From contig JACRCQ010000071.1 of assembly GCA_016218915.1 (NCBI GenBank), positions 62,001 to 126,000 of the forward strand: DNA of 64,000 nucleotides, written 5' to 3'. Source of the DNA: Deltaproteobacteria bacterium. GTDB taxonomy: Bacteria; Myxococcota_A; Polyangia; Polyangiales; Polyangiaceae. The stretch's first letter is position 1, and each line of letters starts with the position of its first letter. The notes beneath the pieces were generated by a model. The model did not search any database and was not told the DNA's origin. It worked only from the letters and a program-made list of their open reading frames with translations. Made by a program: the position numbers and the translations under genes. Below are positions 40,876-49,465 of this stretch, one piece after another.

Positions 40876-42381
40876 CTAGGGCTGCGCTTGCGCTGCCTCG
40901 AAGCTCGGCACCTGCCTGCGCCTGCGTAGCGCCGCGTAGTACACCTGCTCGTACTGACGTGCCGCAGGGGTCCAGGAGAAGTCCATCTGCATCCCGCGCT
41001 CCTGCATCTGGCGCACGTGATGGGGGCGGTCGTACCAGGTCGACACTGCCCAGCCGATCACGTCGTAGAGCGTGCTCGGGTTCAGATCGATGAACTTGAA
41101 CCCCGTGCCCTCGCCCGTGCGCTCGTCGTAGTTGTCGATCGTGTCGTCGAGCCCACCTGTGGCGCGCACGATCGGCAGCGTTCCGTATCGAAGGCTGTAC
41201 ATCTGGTTGAGACCGCACGGCTCGTAGCGCGAAGGCATGAGCAGGAAGTCGCACCCCGCTTCGATCAAGTGCGCGCGCCGCTGGTCAAAGCCCCCGACCC
41301 AGCCACGGAACTTGTCGCTGTGCGTGCGCGTCGCTTCGTCGAAGAATCGCTCCGCGTCGCTGTCCCCGGCCCCGAGCAGCACGATCTGCACGTCGAGCTC
41401 CAGGATCCGCGAAAGCGTCCGGGCAAGAACGTCCATCCCCTTCTGGTGCGTCAGACGCGAGATCACGCCGATCATCGGCACATAGGGACGCTCTGGCAGG
41501 CCGGCGTTTCTCTGCAGGGCAGCCTTGCACTCCGCCTTGCCCGTCATCGAATCCACGCCGTAGTGCGCCGGCAGGAACGGATCGGTCCGCGGATCCCATT
41601 CCTCCGTGTCGATCCCGTTCAGGATCCCGAAGAGATCATCGGTCCGCGAACGCAGCACGCCCTCCAGCCCACAGCCGAACGCCGAGGTCTGCACCTCGCG
41701 CGAATACGAACGGCTGACCGTGGAAAGCAGCGTGCTGTGGCACAGGCCCCCCTTGAGCAGGTTCAGCGAGCCGAAGTGCTCGAGGGTGCGCGGGTGAAGG
41801 AACTCCAGACCGGTGGCGCCGATTTCTTCGATCGGGAAGATCCCCTGGTAGCCGATGTTGTGGATGGTCAGCAGCGACGCGCAGCGCGCAAGCGCTCCGT
41901 TGCGCTCGATGGTGTCGAGATAGACCGGTGCCAACGCGGTCTGCCAGTCGTTCGCGTGGATTACGTCCGGAGTCCACCCGAGCAGACGCGGCAGCTCGAT
42001 CACGGCCCGGCTCAAGAAAGCGAACCGCACGAGGTTGTCGCCGAACGCGCCACCGTTCGGACCGTAGATGGCCGGACGATCAAAGAACGCGTCGTGCTCG
42101 ATGAAGTAGACCTGCACGCCGTGACGCAGCCACCCGCGCCAGACACGTGCGGCGATGTGGGCGCTGCCGAGCGGGACCATCAACGTGCCTGGCAGCAGCT
42201 CCAGCCTCGACCTGTCCACGCCCTGGTAGAGCGGCAGCACCACGCGTGCGTCCACACCCAGCGAGCGCAGAGCAATCGGCAGCGCGCTCGAGACGTCCCC
42301 AAGGCCTCCGGTCATGGCAAACGGCGTGCATTCGGAGGTGACGAACAGGACGCGCAGGGGCTGATAGGGCAAGGATGGCAT
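40876..42381 (-). CDS. glgA: Glycogen synthase (GT5) with altered ADP-glucose loop
   Basis: 501 residues from ATG 42379-42381 (GTG 42385-42387 would add two). GT5 fold: N-terminal VLFVTSECTPFAMTGGLGDV; C-terminal CDFLLMPSRYEPCGLNQMYSLRYGTLPIVRATGGLDDTI with the E-x7-E-like EPCGLNQ region. The usual KTGGL loop reads MTGGL, so the Lys that contacts the ADP-glucose phosphate is replaced by Met. Makes alpha-1,4-glucan chains from ADP-glucose. Third gene of an operon with the GH57 branching enzyme (60 bp upstream) and a DUF4912 protein. Confidence 0.88.
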   Translation of the reverse strand: MPSLPYQPLRVLFVTSECTPFAMTGGLGDVSSALPIALRSLGVDARVVLPLYQGVDRSRLELLPGTLMVPLGSAHIAARVWRGWLRHGVQVYFIEHDAFFDRPAIYGPNGGAFGDNLVRFAFLSRAVIELPRLLGWTPDVIHANDWQTALAPVYLDTIERNGALARCASLLTIHNIGYQGIFPIEEIGATGLEFLHPRTLEHFGSLNLLKGGLCHSTLLSTVSRSYSREVQTSAFGCGLEGVLRSRTDDLFGILNGIDTEEWDPRTDPFLPAHYGVDSMTGKAECKAALQRNAGLPERPYVPMIGVISRLTHQKGMDVLARTLSRILELDVQIVLLGAGDSDAERFFDEATRTHSDKFRGWVGGFDQRRAHLIEAGCDFLLMPSRYEPCGLNQMYSLRYGTLPIVRATGGLDDTIDNYDERTGEGTGFKFIDLNPSTLYDVIGWAVSTWYDRPHHVRQMQERGMQMDFSWTPAARQYEQVYYAALRRRRQVPSFEAAQAQP

Positions 42382-42441
42382 GTGCACTAGGGGCTCGAAT
42401 CACCGTGCAGGACCCTCCCGGACAGCCAAGCCCACGGGGGG

Positions 42442-44025
42442 TCAACTTGCGTATATCTGGAAGTCGATGTCAGGGAAAAGATTATCGCGTCTTTCGACTT
42501 CAGCTAGATAGATCGGATCAAGACCGCTGGAATTTAATCCCTCGTAGATTCGGTTGAATCTCGTGATGTGATCATTGGTTCGGCGCGTTGCGTAGGGGAC
42601 GGTTGTGCCGCTTTTCATGATGAAAGCCCAGTCGCTGGACTGCGCCAACATCAGCTCGCGCGCTGCCTGATTCAACGCCCTGCGTTGGAAAGCATCGGGC
42701 TGCCCGAACCGGCGTGCCAGCTCGGTCATTCGCTCTGCCATCATGTGCAGGTGACGGTAGATCCAGGCGTTGGAACCGTTGCACCAGTACTCCCCGTATC
42801 CTGCCGCGCCCCACGACGACGTGCAAGGTTGCGCGACCTGGTTGGTGGGATACTCGGCGAGATAGGCGCTCGGTGTCGTCGGCGCCACCATCGCCTGGTC
42901 GTACTGCATCTTGCGGAACAGCTGCTCCAGGAAGATCGGCCCCTCGTACCACCAGTGCCCGAACAGCTCCGCGTCGTACGGCGAAACCACGATCGGCTTG
43001 CGATCCATGTGCGCGCGCAGATGCTCGACCTGTCGCTCGCGGTTGAACATGAAGTGCCCCGCGTGCTCGTTGGCGCGCTGCCAGGCGACGTGCGGCTCGT
43101 AGGGACGCTTGTCCTGAAGCTTGCCGTGCGTGATCGCGAAGTACTTGATGCCCGTGTAGGTGCGGATGCCGTCCGGATGGATGTACGGCCCCACGTACTC
43201 CGCATCGAGATCGAACCCGATGTCCCGGTAGAAGTCGCGGTAGTTCGGATCCCCGGGGTACCCTTCCCGCGAGCTCCATACCTGCTTCGAGCTCTCCACG
43301 TCGCGTCCAAATGCCGCCACGCCCGTGGGACAATACAGTGGCGCGTGCACGCCGTACACCGGACGACGGTCCGCAAACAGGATCCCGTGCGTGTCGATGA
43401 AGAAGTACCGGATTCCTTCCTCGCGCAGCAGCTCGTCGACCCCAGGCACGTATCCGCACTCGCCGAGCCACATCCCGCGCGCTCGACGTCCAAAGCTCTT
43501 CTCGTAGAGGCTCGCTGCCACGTGCACCTGCGCGCGGATCGATGCCCAGTTCCTGTCGAGCAACGGAATGAACGGGTGCGTGGCAGTGGCTGTGATCACC
43601 TCCAGGCGCCCTGCATCCTGCAGCGCCCGGAACCCCCGCACCAGATCGCCATCGTACCGACGCCAGCAGTCCCGCCCTTCGTAGAAACGATCGCGGTACA
43701 TCTGCGCCAGCCCGTGGAACCGCGCGTCCGATCGTGTGCGATCCACCTCGCGCTCCGCCAGCTCGATCAGCCGATCGATCTTCTTTGCGTACCGCTCCTT
43801 GAGCAGATCGTCGGTGAGCATCGAGATCAACGTCGGGCTCACCGATAGCGTGAGCCTGAAGTCGATGTCGTCGCGCGACAGCTTCTCGAACGCCAGCAGC
43901 AGCGGGATGTAGGTCTCCGTCACTGCCTCGAAGAACCACTCCTCCTCCATGTAGGAAGGAGCTTCAGGGTGACGCACGAAGGGCAGATGCGCGTGCAGGA
44001 CGATGGCGAGGTATCCGTGTGCCAT
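42442..44025 (-). CDS. GH57 1,4-alpha-glucan branching enzyme
   Basis: 527 residues. GH57 signature motifs in order: HAHLPFV (11-17), catalytic nucleophile Glu189 in MWLGECGY, and acid/base Asp351 in SPYDAELFGHWWYEG, followed by the C-terminal helical region (EYWCNGSNAWIYRHLHMM) characteristic of branching enzymes of this family. It introduces alpha-1,6 branches in glycogen. Start ATG 44023-44025 lies 2 bp after the DUF4912 stop, implying coupling. Confidence 0.9.
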   Translation of the reverse strand: MAHGYLAIVLHAHLPFVRHPEAPSYMEEEWFFEAVTETYIPLLLAFEKLSRDDIDFRLTLSVSPTLISMLTDDLLKERYAKKIDRLIELAEREVDRTRSDARFHGLAQMYRDRFYEGRDCWRRYDGDLVRGFRALQDAGRLEVITATATHPFIPLLDRNWASIRAQVHVAASLYEKSFGRRARGMWLGECGYVPGVDELLREEGIRYFFIDTHGILFADRRPVYGVHAPLYCPTGVAAFGRDVESSKQVWSSREGYPGDPNYRDFYRDIGFDLDAEYVGPYIHPDGIRTYTGIKYFAITHGKLQDKRPYEPHVAWQRANEHAGHFMFNRERQVEHLRAHMDRKPIVVSPYDAELFGHWWYEGPIFLEQLFRKMQYDQAMVAPTTPSAYLAEYPTNQVAQPCTSSWGAAGYGEYWCNGSNAWIYRHLHMMAERMTELARRFGQPDAFQRRALNQAARELMLAQSSDWAFIMKSGTTVPYATRRTNDHITRFNRIYEGLNSSGLDPIYLAEVERRDNLFPDIDFQIYAS

Positions 44026-44027
44026 GG

Positions 44028-45908
44028 TCAGCGCCCTTCCTTTCCGGCCGCCGGATCGTCCGAGGGATCGACGGCAAGCTGCTCGCTGGCCCCAACGCGC
44101 TCAGAGGCTCCGCCAAGCATCCACTCGCTCGCACCTGCGAATTCCGACGCGCCACCGAGCATCCACTCGCTTGCGCCCGCGAATTCCGAGGCGCCACCGA
44201 GCATCCACTCGCTCGCACCTGCGTATTCCGAGGCGCCACCGAGCATCCACTCGCTCGCGCCCGCGAATTCCGACGCGCCACCGAGCATCCACTCGCTTGC
44301 GCCTGCGGAGGCCAGCTCGCTGCCTCCTGCGAACGCCCACTCGCTGGCGCCGAGGCTCAGCTGCTCGCTGCCGCCAAGAGCTCCGAGCTCGCTCGCACCT
44401 CCCAGAAAGACCTCGCTGCCAGCGCCGAACGCAAGCTCGCTGCCGCCGCCGAGCGCGGTCTCGCTTGCGCCACCCCAGGCCCACTCGCTCGCACCCTGGC
44501 CCATCCACTCCAGCACGCTCGCGCTCGCGCCCAGCCACATCACCTCGGAGCCGCCCATCAGCAGCAGCTCGCTGGCACCCAGCCACATCAGCTCCGATGC
44601 GCCCAGCGCCCACCACTCGCTGCCTCCCCGCTCGGACCACAGCACGCTCTCCGACGCGCCAGCCACGAAGTGCTGCCATGTCATCGTCGTGAGCATCCCG
44701 TGCAGCTGCGTCGTCTCCCAACGCTCGATGATCGGCGTGGTCGTTCGAATCCAGTGGATCATCCAGGTCCCCAGGATCTTGCGCTGGACTCCGGATGGGG
44801 TGGATTCGAAGGGACGGATCGTGACGTGCCAAGGGCCGTGCACCAGCACGTGCCTGCCTTCGTCACCGGCAAAGACCTGCGAGCCTCCGTAGTACCGGAC
44901 CTCGACGCGCTCCTGGGGGGAGATGTGGACCGGGTACGGACCGGCCACCCACGAGTAGCTCTCGACCGGACCGACCCACGAGAAGCTCTCGGCTGGACCC
45001 ACCCACGTCAGCGAGTGAAGCGGGCTGACCCAGTCGAAGGCTCTCTGGTCGCCCTGCCACTCGGATCGCCAGGCGGTGGACAACCACGGGATCGCGAACC
45101 TCGAATAGTGAGTTTCGTAGCGCTGTGCTGCGGACACCGTCCAGGTCGACACCCGTCCCTCTGCCCACGATGATCGCCACGAGACCGCGTAGGGCATTCG
45201 AACGACCGCGGTGGTCTGCAGCGTGTGAGGCTCGGTAGGTTCGGGGTGAGGTGCCACGGGCGGCCTCGACGGCACCTCGGGCGTGGGCCCAGCGAAGCGC
45301 GATTCGTAGGGTTTGGCCGTGGGATGAGGCGTGTCGACACCATCGGCTTGGACGGTCATCCACTCGACGGTCAGGTCTCGGGAGGGGCTCTTGCGCGGGC
45401 ACTCGACGCGCCCGGATCGGGCCAGGACCTGGAAGAATCCCTCGCGGCTCTTGAGACCGATGTCGACGTGATGGACCGAGGTGGGCTTGCCGATGTGGAC
45501 GAACCACTCGCGAGCGCTTCGGTCGACCGCGATGTCGAAGTAGTCGTTGGCGTTGGTGCCGTCGAAGCTCCGGCCCGTGGTGTCGTAGACCCGCACGCAG
45601 CACCAGGCGTCCGACCCTCCGTTGCCGAGCTTCTCGCGCGCCTGGACAATGGCATCGTCGGTGATTTCCCAATAGACGTAGAGCCAGTCCGGGTCGCGCG
45701 CCATGGCGCAGATCCGATTCAAGCCGTAGCCCCAGGGAATCTGATCACGCGGGAGCTGCGATGCGGCCAGCCCGAAGTCGAACTTCGCGTGGCCTACCGC
45801 CTCACCACCACGGTCGACGTCGACGTCACGGGCAGCAAGCGTTCCGTTGCGTGCCGTGCCGTTGTCATCGTCGACTTGCATGAGCTTGTCGCCGCCGTTG
45901 CTGGTCAT
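44028..45908 (-). CDS. DUF4912 protein with long GASE-repeat C-terminus
   Basis: 626 residues from ATG 45906-45908 with GGGAG 7 nt upstream. DUF4912 domain about 40-190: IPWGYGLNRICAMARDPDWLYVYWEIT, then DAWCCVRVYD and DYFDIAVDRSAREWFVHIG. A Trp/Ser-rich middle (about 240-415; WVGPAESFSWVGPVESYSWV) leads to about 20 short repeats G(A/G)SE-x3-4 (about 425-610), the last of which are five copies of a 14-residue unit GASEWMLGGASEFA. DUF4912 proteins often sit next to glycogen genes and may bind glucan; the tail may stack or scaffold. First gene of the glycogen operon. Confidence 0.8.
   Translation of the reverse strand: MTSNGGDKLMQVDDDNGTARNGTLAARDVDVDRGGEAVGHAKFDFGLAASQLPRDQIPWGYGLNRICAMARDPDWLYVYWEITDDAIVQAREKLGNGGSDAWCCVRVYDTTGRSFDGTNANDYFDIAVDRSAREWFVHIGKPTSVHHVDIGLKSREGFFQVLARSGRVECPRKSPSRDLTVEWMTVQADGVDTPHPTAKPYESRFAGPTPEVPSRPPVAPHPEPTEPHTLQTTAVVRMPYAVSWRSSWAEGRVSTWTVSAAQRYETHYSRFAIPWLSTAWRSEWQGDQRAFDWVSPLHSLTWVGPAESFSWVGPVESYSWVAGPYPVHISPQERVEVRYYGGSQVFAGDEGRHVLVHGPWHVTIRPFESTPSGVQRKILGTWMIHWIRTTTPIIERWETTQLHGMLTTMTWQHFVAGASESVLWSERGGSEWWALGASELMWLGASELLLMGGSEVMWLGASASVLEWMGQGASEWAWGGASETALGGGSELAFGAGSEVFLGGASELGALGGSEQLSLGASEWAFAGGSELASAGASEWMLGGASEFAGASEWMLGGASEYAGASEWMLGGASEFAGASEWMLGGASEFAGASEWMLGGASERVGASEQLAVDPSDDPAAGKEGR
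44117..44326 (-). repeat. Five 42-bp tandem repeats inside the DUF4912 gene
   Basis: Units start at 44117, 44159, 44201, 44243 and 44285, each encoding 14 residues (GASEWMLGGASEFA or close). Plus-strand units read GCATCCACTCGCTCG.. with mostly synonymous changes. Copy number may vary between strains without frameshift because 42 is a multiple of three. Confidence 0.88.
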
Positions 45909-45968
45909 TGTGATCTCCCGCGTCGCCAAGACTACGACGCGTTGCGAGGCAGGAGTAGGTGCCGGTGA

Positions 45969-45984
45969 TCGACGCGCGCGTCGA
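45969..45984. promoter_or_regulatory. Perfect 16-bp palindrome upstream of glycogen operon
   Basis: TCGACGCGCGCGTCGA lies 60 bp upstream of the DUF4912 ATG. A TAGTCT hexamer sits between it and the start on the minus strand. It may be an operator; GC-rich sequence makes chance palindromes more likely. Confidence 0.25.
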
Positions 45985-46041
45985 GCGGCACGCATGTTCA
46001 GCGTGCGCAATACCACGAACGTCGCTTCGAGGGCGGGGAGT

Positions 46042-46899
46042 CTACGCGCGCAGCATCCGGCTGATGTGCGATCGCTCCCAGGCCAGAGCCCGCTCGTAGA
46101 ACCGATACGTCGCCTCCCGCTCGCGGAACGCCGGCGGGTGCAGGTTGGCTCGTCCGCCGCCGCGGGGCGCAGGCACCACATGGTGGAGCATCTCGTGGAA
46201 CACCACGAAGCTCACGAAGTACCGCGGGACCCAGGGACGGTCGAGCGCGGGGTGAATCGAGATCAGCCGCTCGACCGCGTTGTACCCGCCGAGCTTGATG
46301 GACTTGCGGGATTGGCCATGGCGCTTCGACGACCGCCCCCAGGTGATCACCGCGTCCACCGCCCCGTCAAAGTAGGTCTCGTTGAGCGACCGGAAGATGT
46401 CGAGCAGGTCGTGGCACTTGCCTCGCGTCAGCAGCTGCATCGCCGTCCGCCGCCTCGGCTTGATCCGAGTCAGGTTCGCGTCGATGTACTGGCCCACCAG
46501 GTTCGATGCCTGCCGGTTGCCGTTCACTAGATAGTGAACGAGCGCTTCCTGGACCGCAGGGGGGGAGCCCAGGAACATGTGATGGAGCCGGACGCGGAGG
46601 ACGCCACCAGCGCGGGCGTGACGGATCATGCTGTGGCGATTGTCGGTGATGGAGAGCACCACGGGCTGGTTGGCCGCGGTGGCCAGGCGACGTTCAAGGG
46701 TCTGGCGCGCGCCTTCGTGGACGAAGATCTGGGGGGCACCCGGGGGGAACACGAACAGCGAGGGCTCGTGAGCGAGCTCAGGGACACGGACGGCAGCTGG
46801 GGCGATGCGGGGCAGAGTAGCCAGAGCACGTACGCGTCCCTTCGTGGACGACCGAGAGGACCTCGGTTGAAAGAAGGGGAAAACGAGTTGCCCAGCCAT
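46042..46899 (-). CDS. SprT-like zinc metalloprotease
   Basis: 285 residues from ATG 46897-46899. Residues 163-285 form a SprT-like domain: helix DLLDIFRSLNETYFDGAVDAVITWG, zinc site HEMLHH (235-240; HExxH) and downstream basic helix (FREREATYRFYERALAWE). The N-terminal half is unlike known domains and basic (QPRSSRSSTKGRVR). SprT/SPRTN proteins cut DNA-bound or ribosomal proteins; bacterial roles are unclear. It has a promoter whose spacer is a G9 tract, see that entry. Confidence 0.78.
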   Translation of the reverse strand: MAGQLVFPFFQPRSSRSSTKGRVRALATLPRIAPAAVRVPELAHEPSLFVFPPGAPQIFVHEGARQTLERRLATAANQPVVLSITDNRHSMIRHARAGGVLRVRLHHMFLGSPPAVQEALVHYLVNGNRQASNLVGQYIDANLTRIKPRRRTAMQLLTRGKCHDLLDIFRSLNETYFDGAVDAVITWGRSSKRHGQSRKSIKLGGYNAVERLISIHPALDRPWVPRYFVSFVVFHEMLHHVVPAPRGGGRANLHPPAFREREATYRFYERALAWERSHISRMLRA

Positions 46900-46912
46900 G
46901 TTCCTACCCTTT

Positions 46913-46941
46913 GGGGTACGGGATGGGGGGGGGTCTGTCAA
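46913..46941 (-). promoter_or_regulatory. Promoter with nine-base poly-C (minus strand) in its spacer
   Basis: On the minus strand TTGACA (46941-46936) is followed by a 17-nt spacer and TACCCC (46918-46913). The spacer includes a run of nine C (plus-strand G 46925-46933). The -10 is weak. The ATG at 46899 follows 13 nt later, with AAAGGG between. Slippage of the run would change the -35/-10 spacing. Confidence 0.5.
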
Positions 46942-47153
46942 GCAACCGACGACGATAGTTGTAAGCAAAGATCGTGCCGCTTTGTGCACACCTTCGCTGT
47001 CGAGAATTGTCTTTGGTAATCCAATGGTTGCGCCCATGGGGACCCAGACGGTTCACCCGCTCATCCAAGCCCCGGACACACGGATCCTGTCGCTCCTCGC
47101 AGCCAGCCCGACCACCGACGCTTTGCCCCCGCAGCCGCAGAAACCAGCCGAAA

Positions 47154-47621
47154 TTACGAGGAAAGCTTGCGCGGCCGCCACTCCACCTGCTCGGACGGCA
47201 TCACCCCGGGCTCGGACTTGCGCTGCGGCCCTGTCGCCGTGCGCTCGGACGGCCCACGCGTGTGTGGCGAGCTCGCGCGCGCGATCGCTTGCTTGCGCGC
47301 CTTGTCCCGCTTGCGCGCCACCACGTCCACCACCTCGGGCACATCGATCTCCACCTCGCCCTCGGCGATCAGCCGCGCCTGACACGCCAGCCGCATCCCC
47401 ACGATCTTGGCGACCGACCCCAGGTGGTTGATCTCGGACGGCAGCAAGGGGCTGAGCAGCTCCGCTCCCCTCAAGACCGTGACCCGACAGAGTCCGCAAG
47501 CGGCGCGAGCGCCGCAGGACGTGCTGATCGGGTACCCCGCGCGCATCAGGCACTCCAGCAGGCTCGCTCCCTGCTCGCCCATGATAGCTGTCGGCGAACC
47601 GACGACTCGTATGGTTGTCAT
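47154..47621 (-). CDS. 2Fe-2S ferredoxin
   Basis: 155 residues from ATG 47619-47621. Cys36, Cys42, Cys45 and Cys80 in TSCGARAACGLCRVTV and LACQARL give the CX5CX2C...C plant-type 2Fe-2S pattern. A basic C-terminal tail of about 55 residues (ARKRDKARKQAIARASS ...) without known function distinguishes it from standard ferredoxins. It may be a partner of the FNR-like protein at 36448-37137. It is divergent from the ceramide cluster. Confidence 0.85.
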   Translation of the reverse strand: MTTIRVVGSPTAIMGEQGASLLECLMRAGYPISTSCGARAACGLCRVTVLRGAELLSPLLPSEINHLGSVAKIVGMRLACQARLIAEGEVEIDVPEVVDVVARKRDKARKQAIARASSPHTRGPSERTATGPQRKSEPGVMPSEQVEWRPRKLSS

Positions 47622-47724
47622 GAAGCCCCGCCGCCTTCGCGGCTCCAAAGAAGATGCTTTGGCTTAGCACACAGAATCCGGCCGGCAGACAAACTTCTCA
47701 GCCCCACCCCCTCGCCTCCCTGAA

Positions 47725-47753
47725 TTGACAGTCCGCCTCCGGCTGCGTAGCGT
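47725..47753 (+). promoter_or_regulatory. Sigma-70-type promoter of the sphingolipid cluster
   Basis: TTGACA (47725-47730), 17-nt spacer, TAGCGT (47748-47753). Predicted start about 47760, leaving a leader of about 60 nt to the ATG at 47822, which has a GGAGAGA site 4 nt upstream. Confidence 0.6.
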
Positions 47754-47821
47754 CCGACCCCCGTCGCCCCTGCGGCTTCCGCAGTAGGCCGACCACCCTT
47801 CGAGCAGCAACGGAGAGACTG

Positions 47822-49405
47822 ATGGACCTGAGGCAGGCGGTTGTGGATCGTGGCAAGCGTCTTGTGACCCGAACCCCTTTGCTCAAACTCGTGAGCGATG
47901 ACCGGGTGATGCGGCTGGCCGAGGCCGTGATGGACGCTCGTGGGCGTTTTCGCGCCGCGGCCGGCAAGGCGGCGGAAGCCTGGCAGCTGATGGTCCGCGG
48001 CTATGGGCTGCCTGACATCGACCCTGCCATCACCGAAGAGATCGAGCCCACCACCAAGGCGCGATCGCGTGGCGGCAACGGCACCCCCGAGCCTGACACC
48101 GAGAGCGCTCCGACCAAGCGGGCGGTCAAGGGGACCAAGGCTGGCGAGGACGACATCGCCATGTCGATCGAGAGCCGTACCTCTCTGGCCAACCTCGGCG
48201 GCCGCGACGTGTTCCAGAAGTGCCGCGAGTTCAAGACCGTGGACGCGGCCCGCAAGCGTGGGCTGTACCCCTACTTCAGGCCGCTCGACCTCAACGATGG
48301 CCCAGAGGCCGTGCTCGAGGGGCGTCGCGTGCTCATGCTCGGCTCCAACAACTACCTCGGGCTCACCACCCACCCCAAGGTACGCGAGGCCGCCATCCAG
48401 GCCATCCGGGACTACGGCACCAGCATGACCGGCTCGCGGCTCGTCAACGGCTCGTCGCGTCTGCACGAGGTCTTCGAGGAGAAGCTGGCCACTTTCTTCA
48501 ACAAAGAAGCAGCCCTTGTCTTCACCACCGGCTACCAGGTCAACCTGGCCGTCTGCGCGGCGTTGCTCTCCAACAAACGGACCACCGCGGTCATCGACCG
48601 CAACGACCACGCCTCCATCTATGATGGCGTGCGTCTCGGCCAGGCCGTGGGAGTCAAGATGGCCCGCTACCGGCACAACGACGCGGCCTCGCTCGACCGG
48701 GTCCTGTCCGAGCTCGATCCTGACGACGGTGCGTTCGTGATCACGGACGGCGTCTTCAGCGCCGAAGGGGAGATCGCCAGGCTTCCTGAGCTCCTGCCCG
48801 TCTGCAAGAAGCACAACACGCGTCTATTTGTGGACGACGCCCACGCACTGGGTGTGATTGGACCCGTGGGCAGGGGCTCGGCGGCCCACTTCGGCCTTCT
48901 CGACCAGGTCGACCTGATCGGAGGCACCTTCTCCAAGAGCCTGGCGTCGATCGGCGGGTGGCTGGTCGGCGAACGCAAGGTCCTCGAATACATCAAGCTT
49001 TTCGCGAGCTCCTTCATGTTCGCTGCCTCGGCTGCGCCCCCGAACGTGGCTGCTGCCATGGCTGCCCTCGAGGTGATGCAGGAGGAACCCTGGCGCATCA
49101 CCAAGCTGCACGAGAACTTCACCTACATCCGCGAAGAGCTCAAGAAGATGGGCTGGGACGTGGGCAACAGCCAGACCGCGGTCATCCCGCTCTACGTCCG
49201 GCAGGACCTTCGGACGATCATGATGTGGAAGGAGCTGCTGGAGCAGCACGGGGTGTACACCAACCCCTTCATCACCCCAGGCGTTCCTCCCAAGGCCCAG
49301 TGCCTGCGCACCAGCTACATGGCGACCCACAGCCGCGAGCAGCTGGACCGCGCCCTCGAAGCGTTCCGGACGGTCGGCAAGAAGTTCGGGGTGATCGACG
49401 GCTGA
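47822..49405 (+). CDS. Serine palmitoyltransferase-like alpha-oxoamine synthase
   Basis: 527 residues. A 150-residue N-terminal extension unlike other family members (basic/acidic, disordered from 75 to 115) precedes the PLP fold I core: SNNYLGLTTHPKV, His263 stacking residue in DRNDHASIYDG, VDDAHALGVIG (Asp338/339 to the pyridine N), and Schiff-base Lys372 in GGTFSKSLASIGG. Family members condense an amino acid with an acyl thioester: serine palmitoyltransferase, KBL, AONS or ALAS. The neighbours, a GNAT-like protein and a short-chain epimerase/reductase, match the bacterial Spt - bCerS - CerR ceramide pathway, so serine palmitoyltransferase is the best call. The extension could bind a carrier protein or membrane. 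Confidence 0.82.
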   Translation: MDLRQAVVDRGKRLVTRTPLLKLVSDDRVMRLAEAVMDARGRFRAAAGKAAEAWQLMVRGYGLPDIDPAITEEIEPTTKARSRGGNGTPEPDTESAPTKRAVKGTKAGEDDIAMSIESRTSLANLGGRDVFQKCREFKTVDAARKRGLYPYFRPLDLNDGPEAVLEGRRVLMLGSNNYLGLTTHPKVREAAIQAIRDYGTSMTGSRLVNGSSRLHEVFEEKLATFFNKEAALVFTTGYQVNLAVCAALLSNKRTTAVIDRNDHASIYDGVRLGQAVGVKMARYRHNDAASLDRVLSELDPDDGAFVITDGVFSAEGEIARLPELLPVCKKHNTRLFVDDAHALGVIGPVGRGSAAHFGLLDQVDLIGGTFSKSLASIGGWLVGERKVLEYIKLFASSFMFAASAAPPNVAAAMAALEVMQEEPWRITKLHENFTYIREELKKMGWDVGNSQTAVIPLYVRQDLRTIMMWKELLEQHGVYTNPFITPGVPPKAQCLRTSYMATHSREQLDRALEAFRTVGKKFGVIDG

Positions 49406-49465
49406 CAGGCGCGTACGCCGTTCGCATTGACGCCACAGCCGTTCGCGCGCTACGCGCTCCGAACC

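Noticed and set aside
44117..44326. CRISPR-like or non-coding satellite at the DUF4912 gene
   Set aside because: The 42-bp units are in frame with the protein, without spacers, and changes are mostly synonymous.
44028..45908. Ice-nucleation-like or antifreeze repeat protein
   Set aside because: The repeat is G(A/G)SE-based with 7-8-residue spacing and lacks the AGYGSTxT or TxT motifs of those families.
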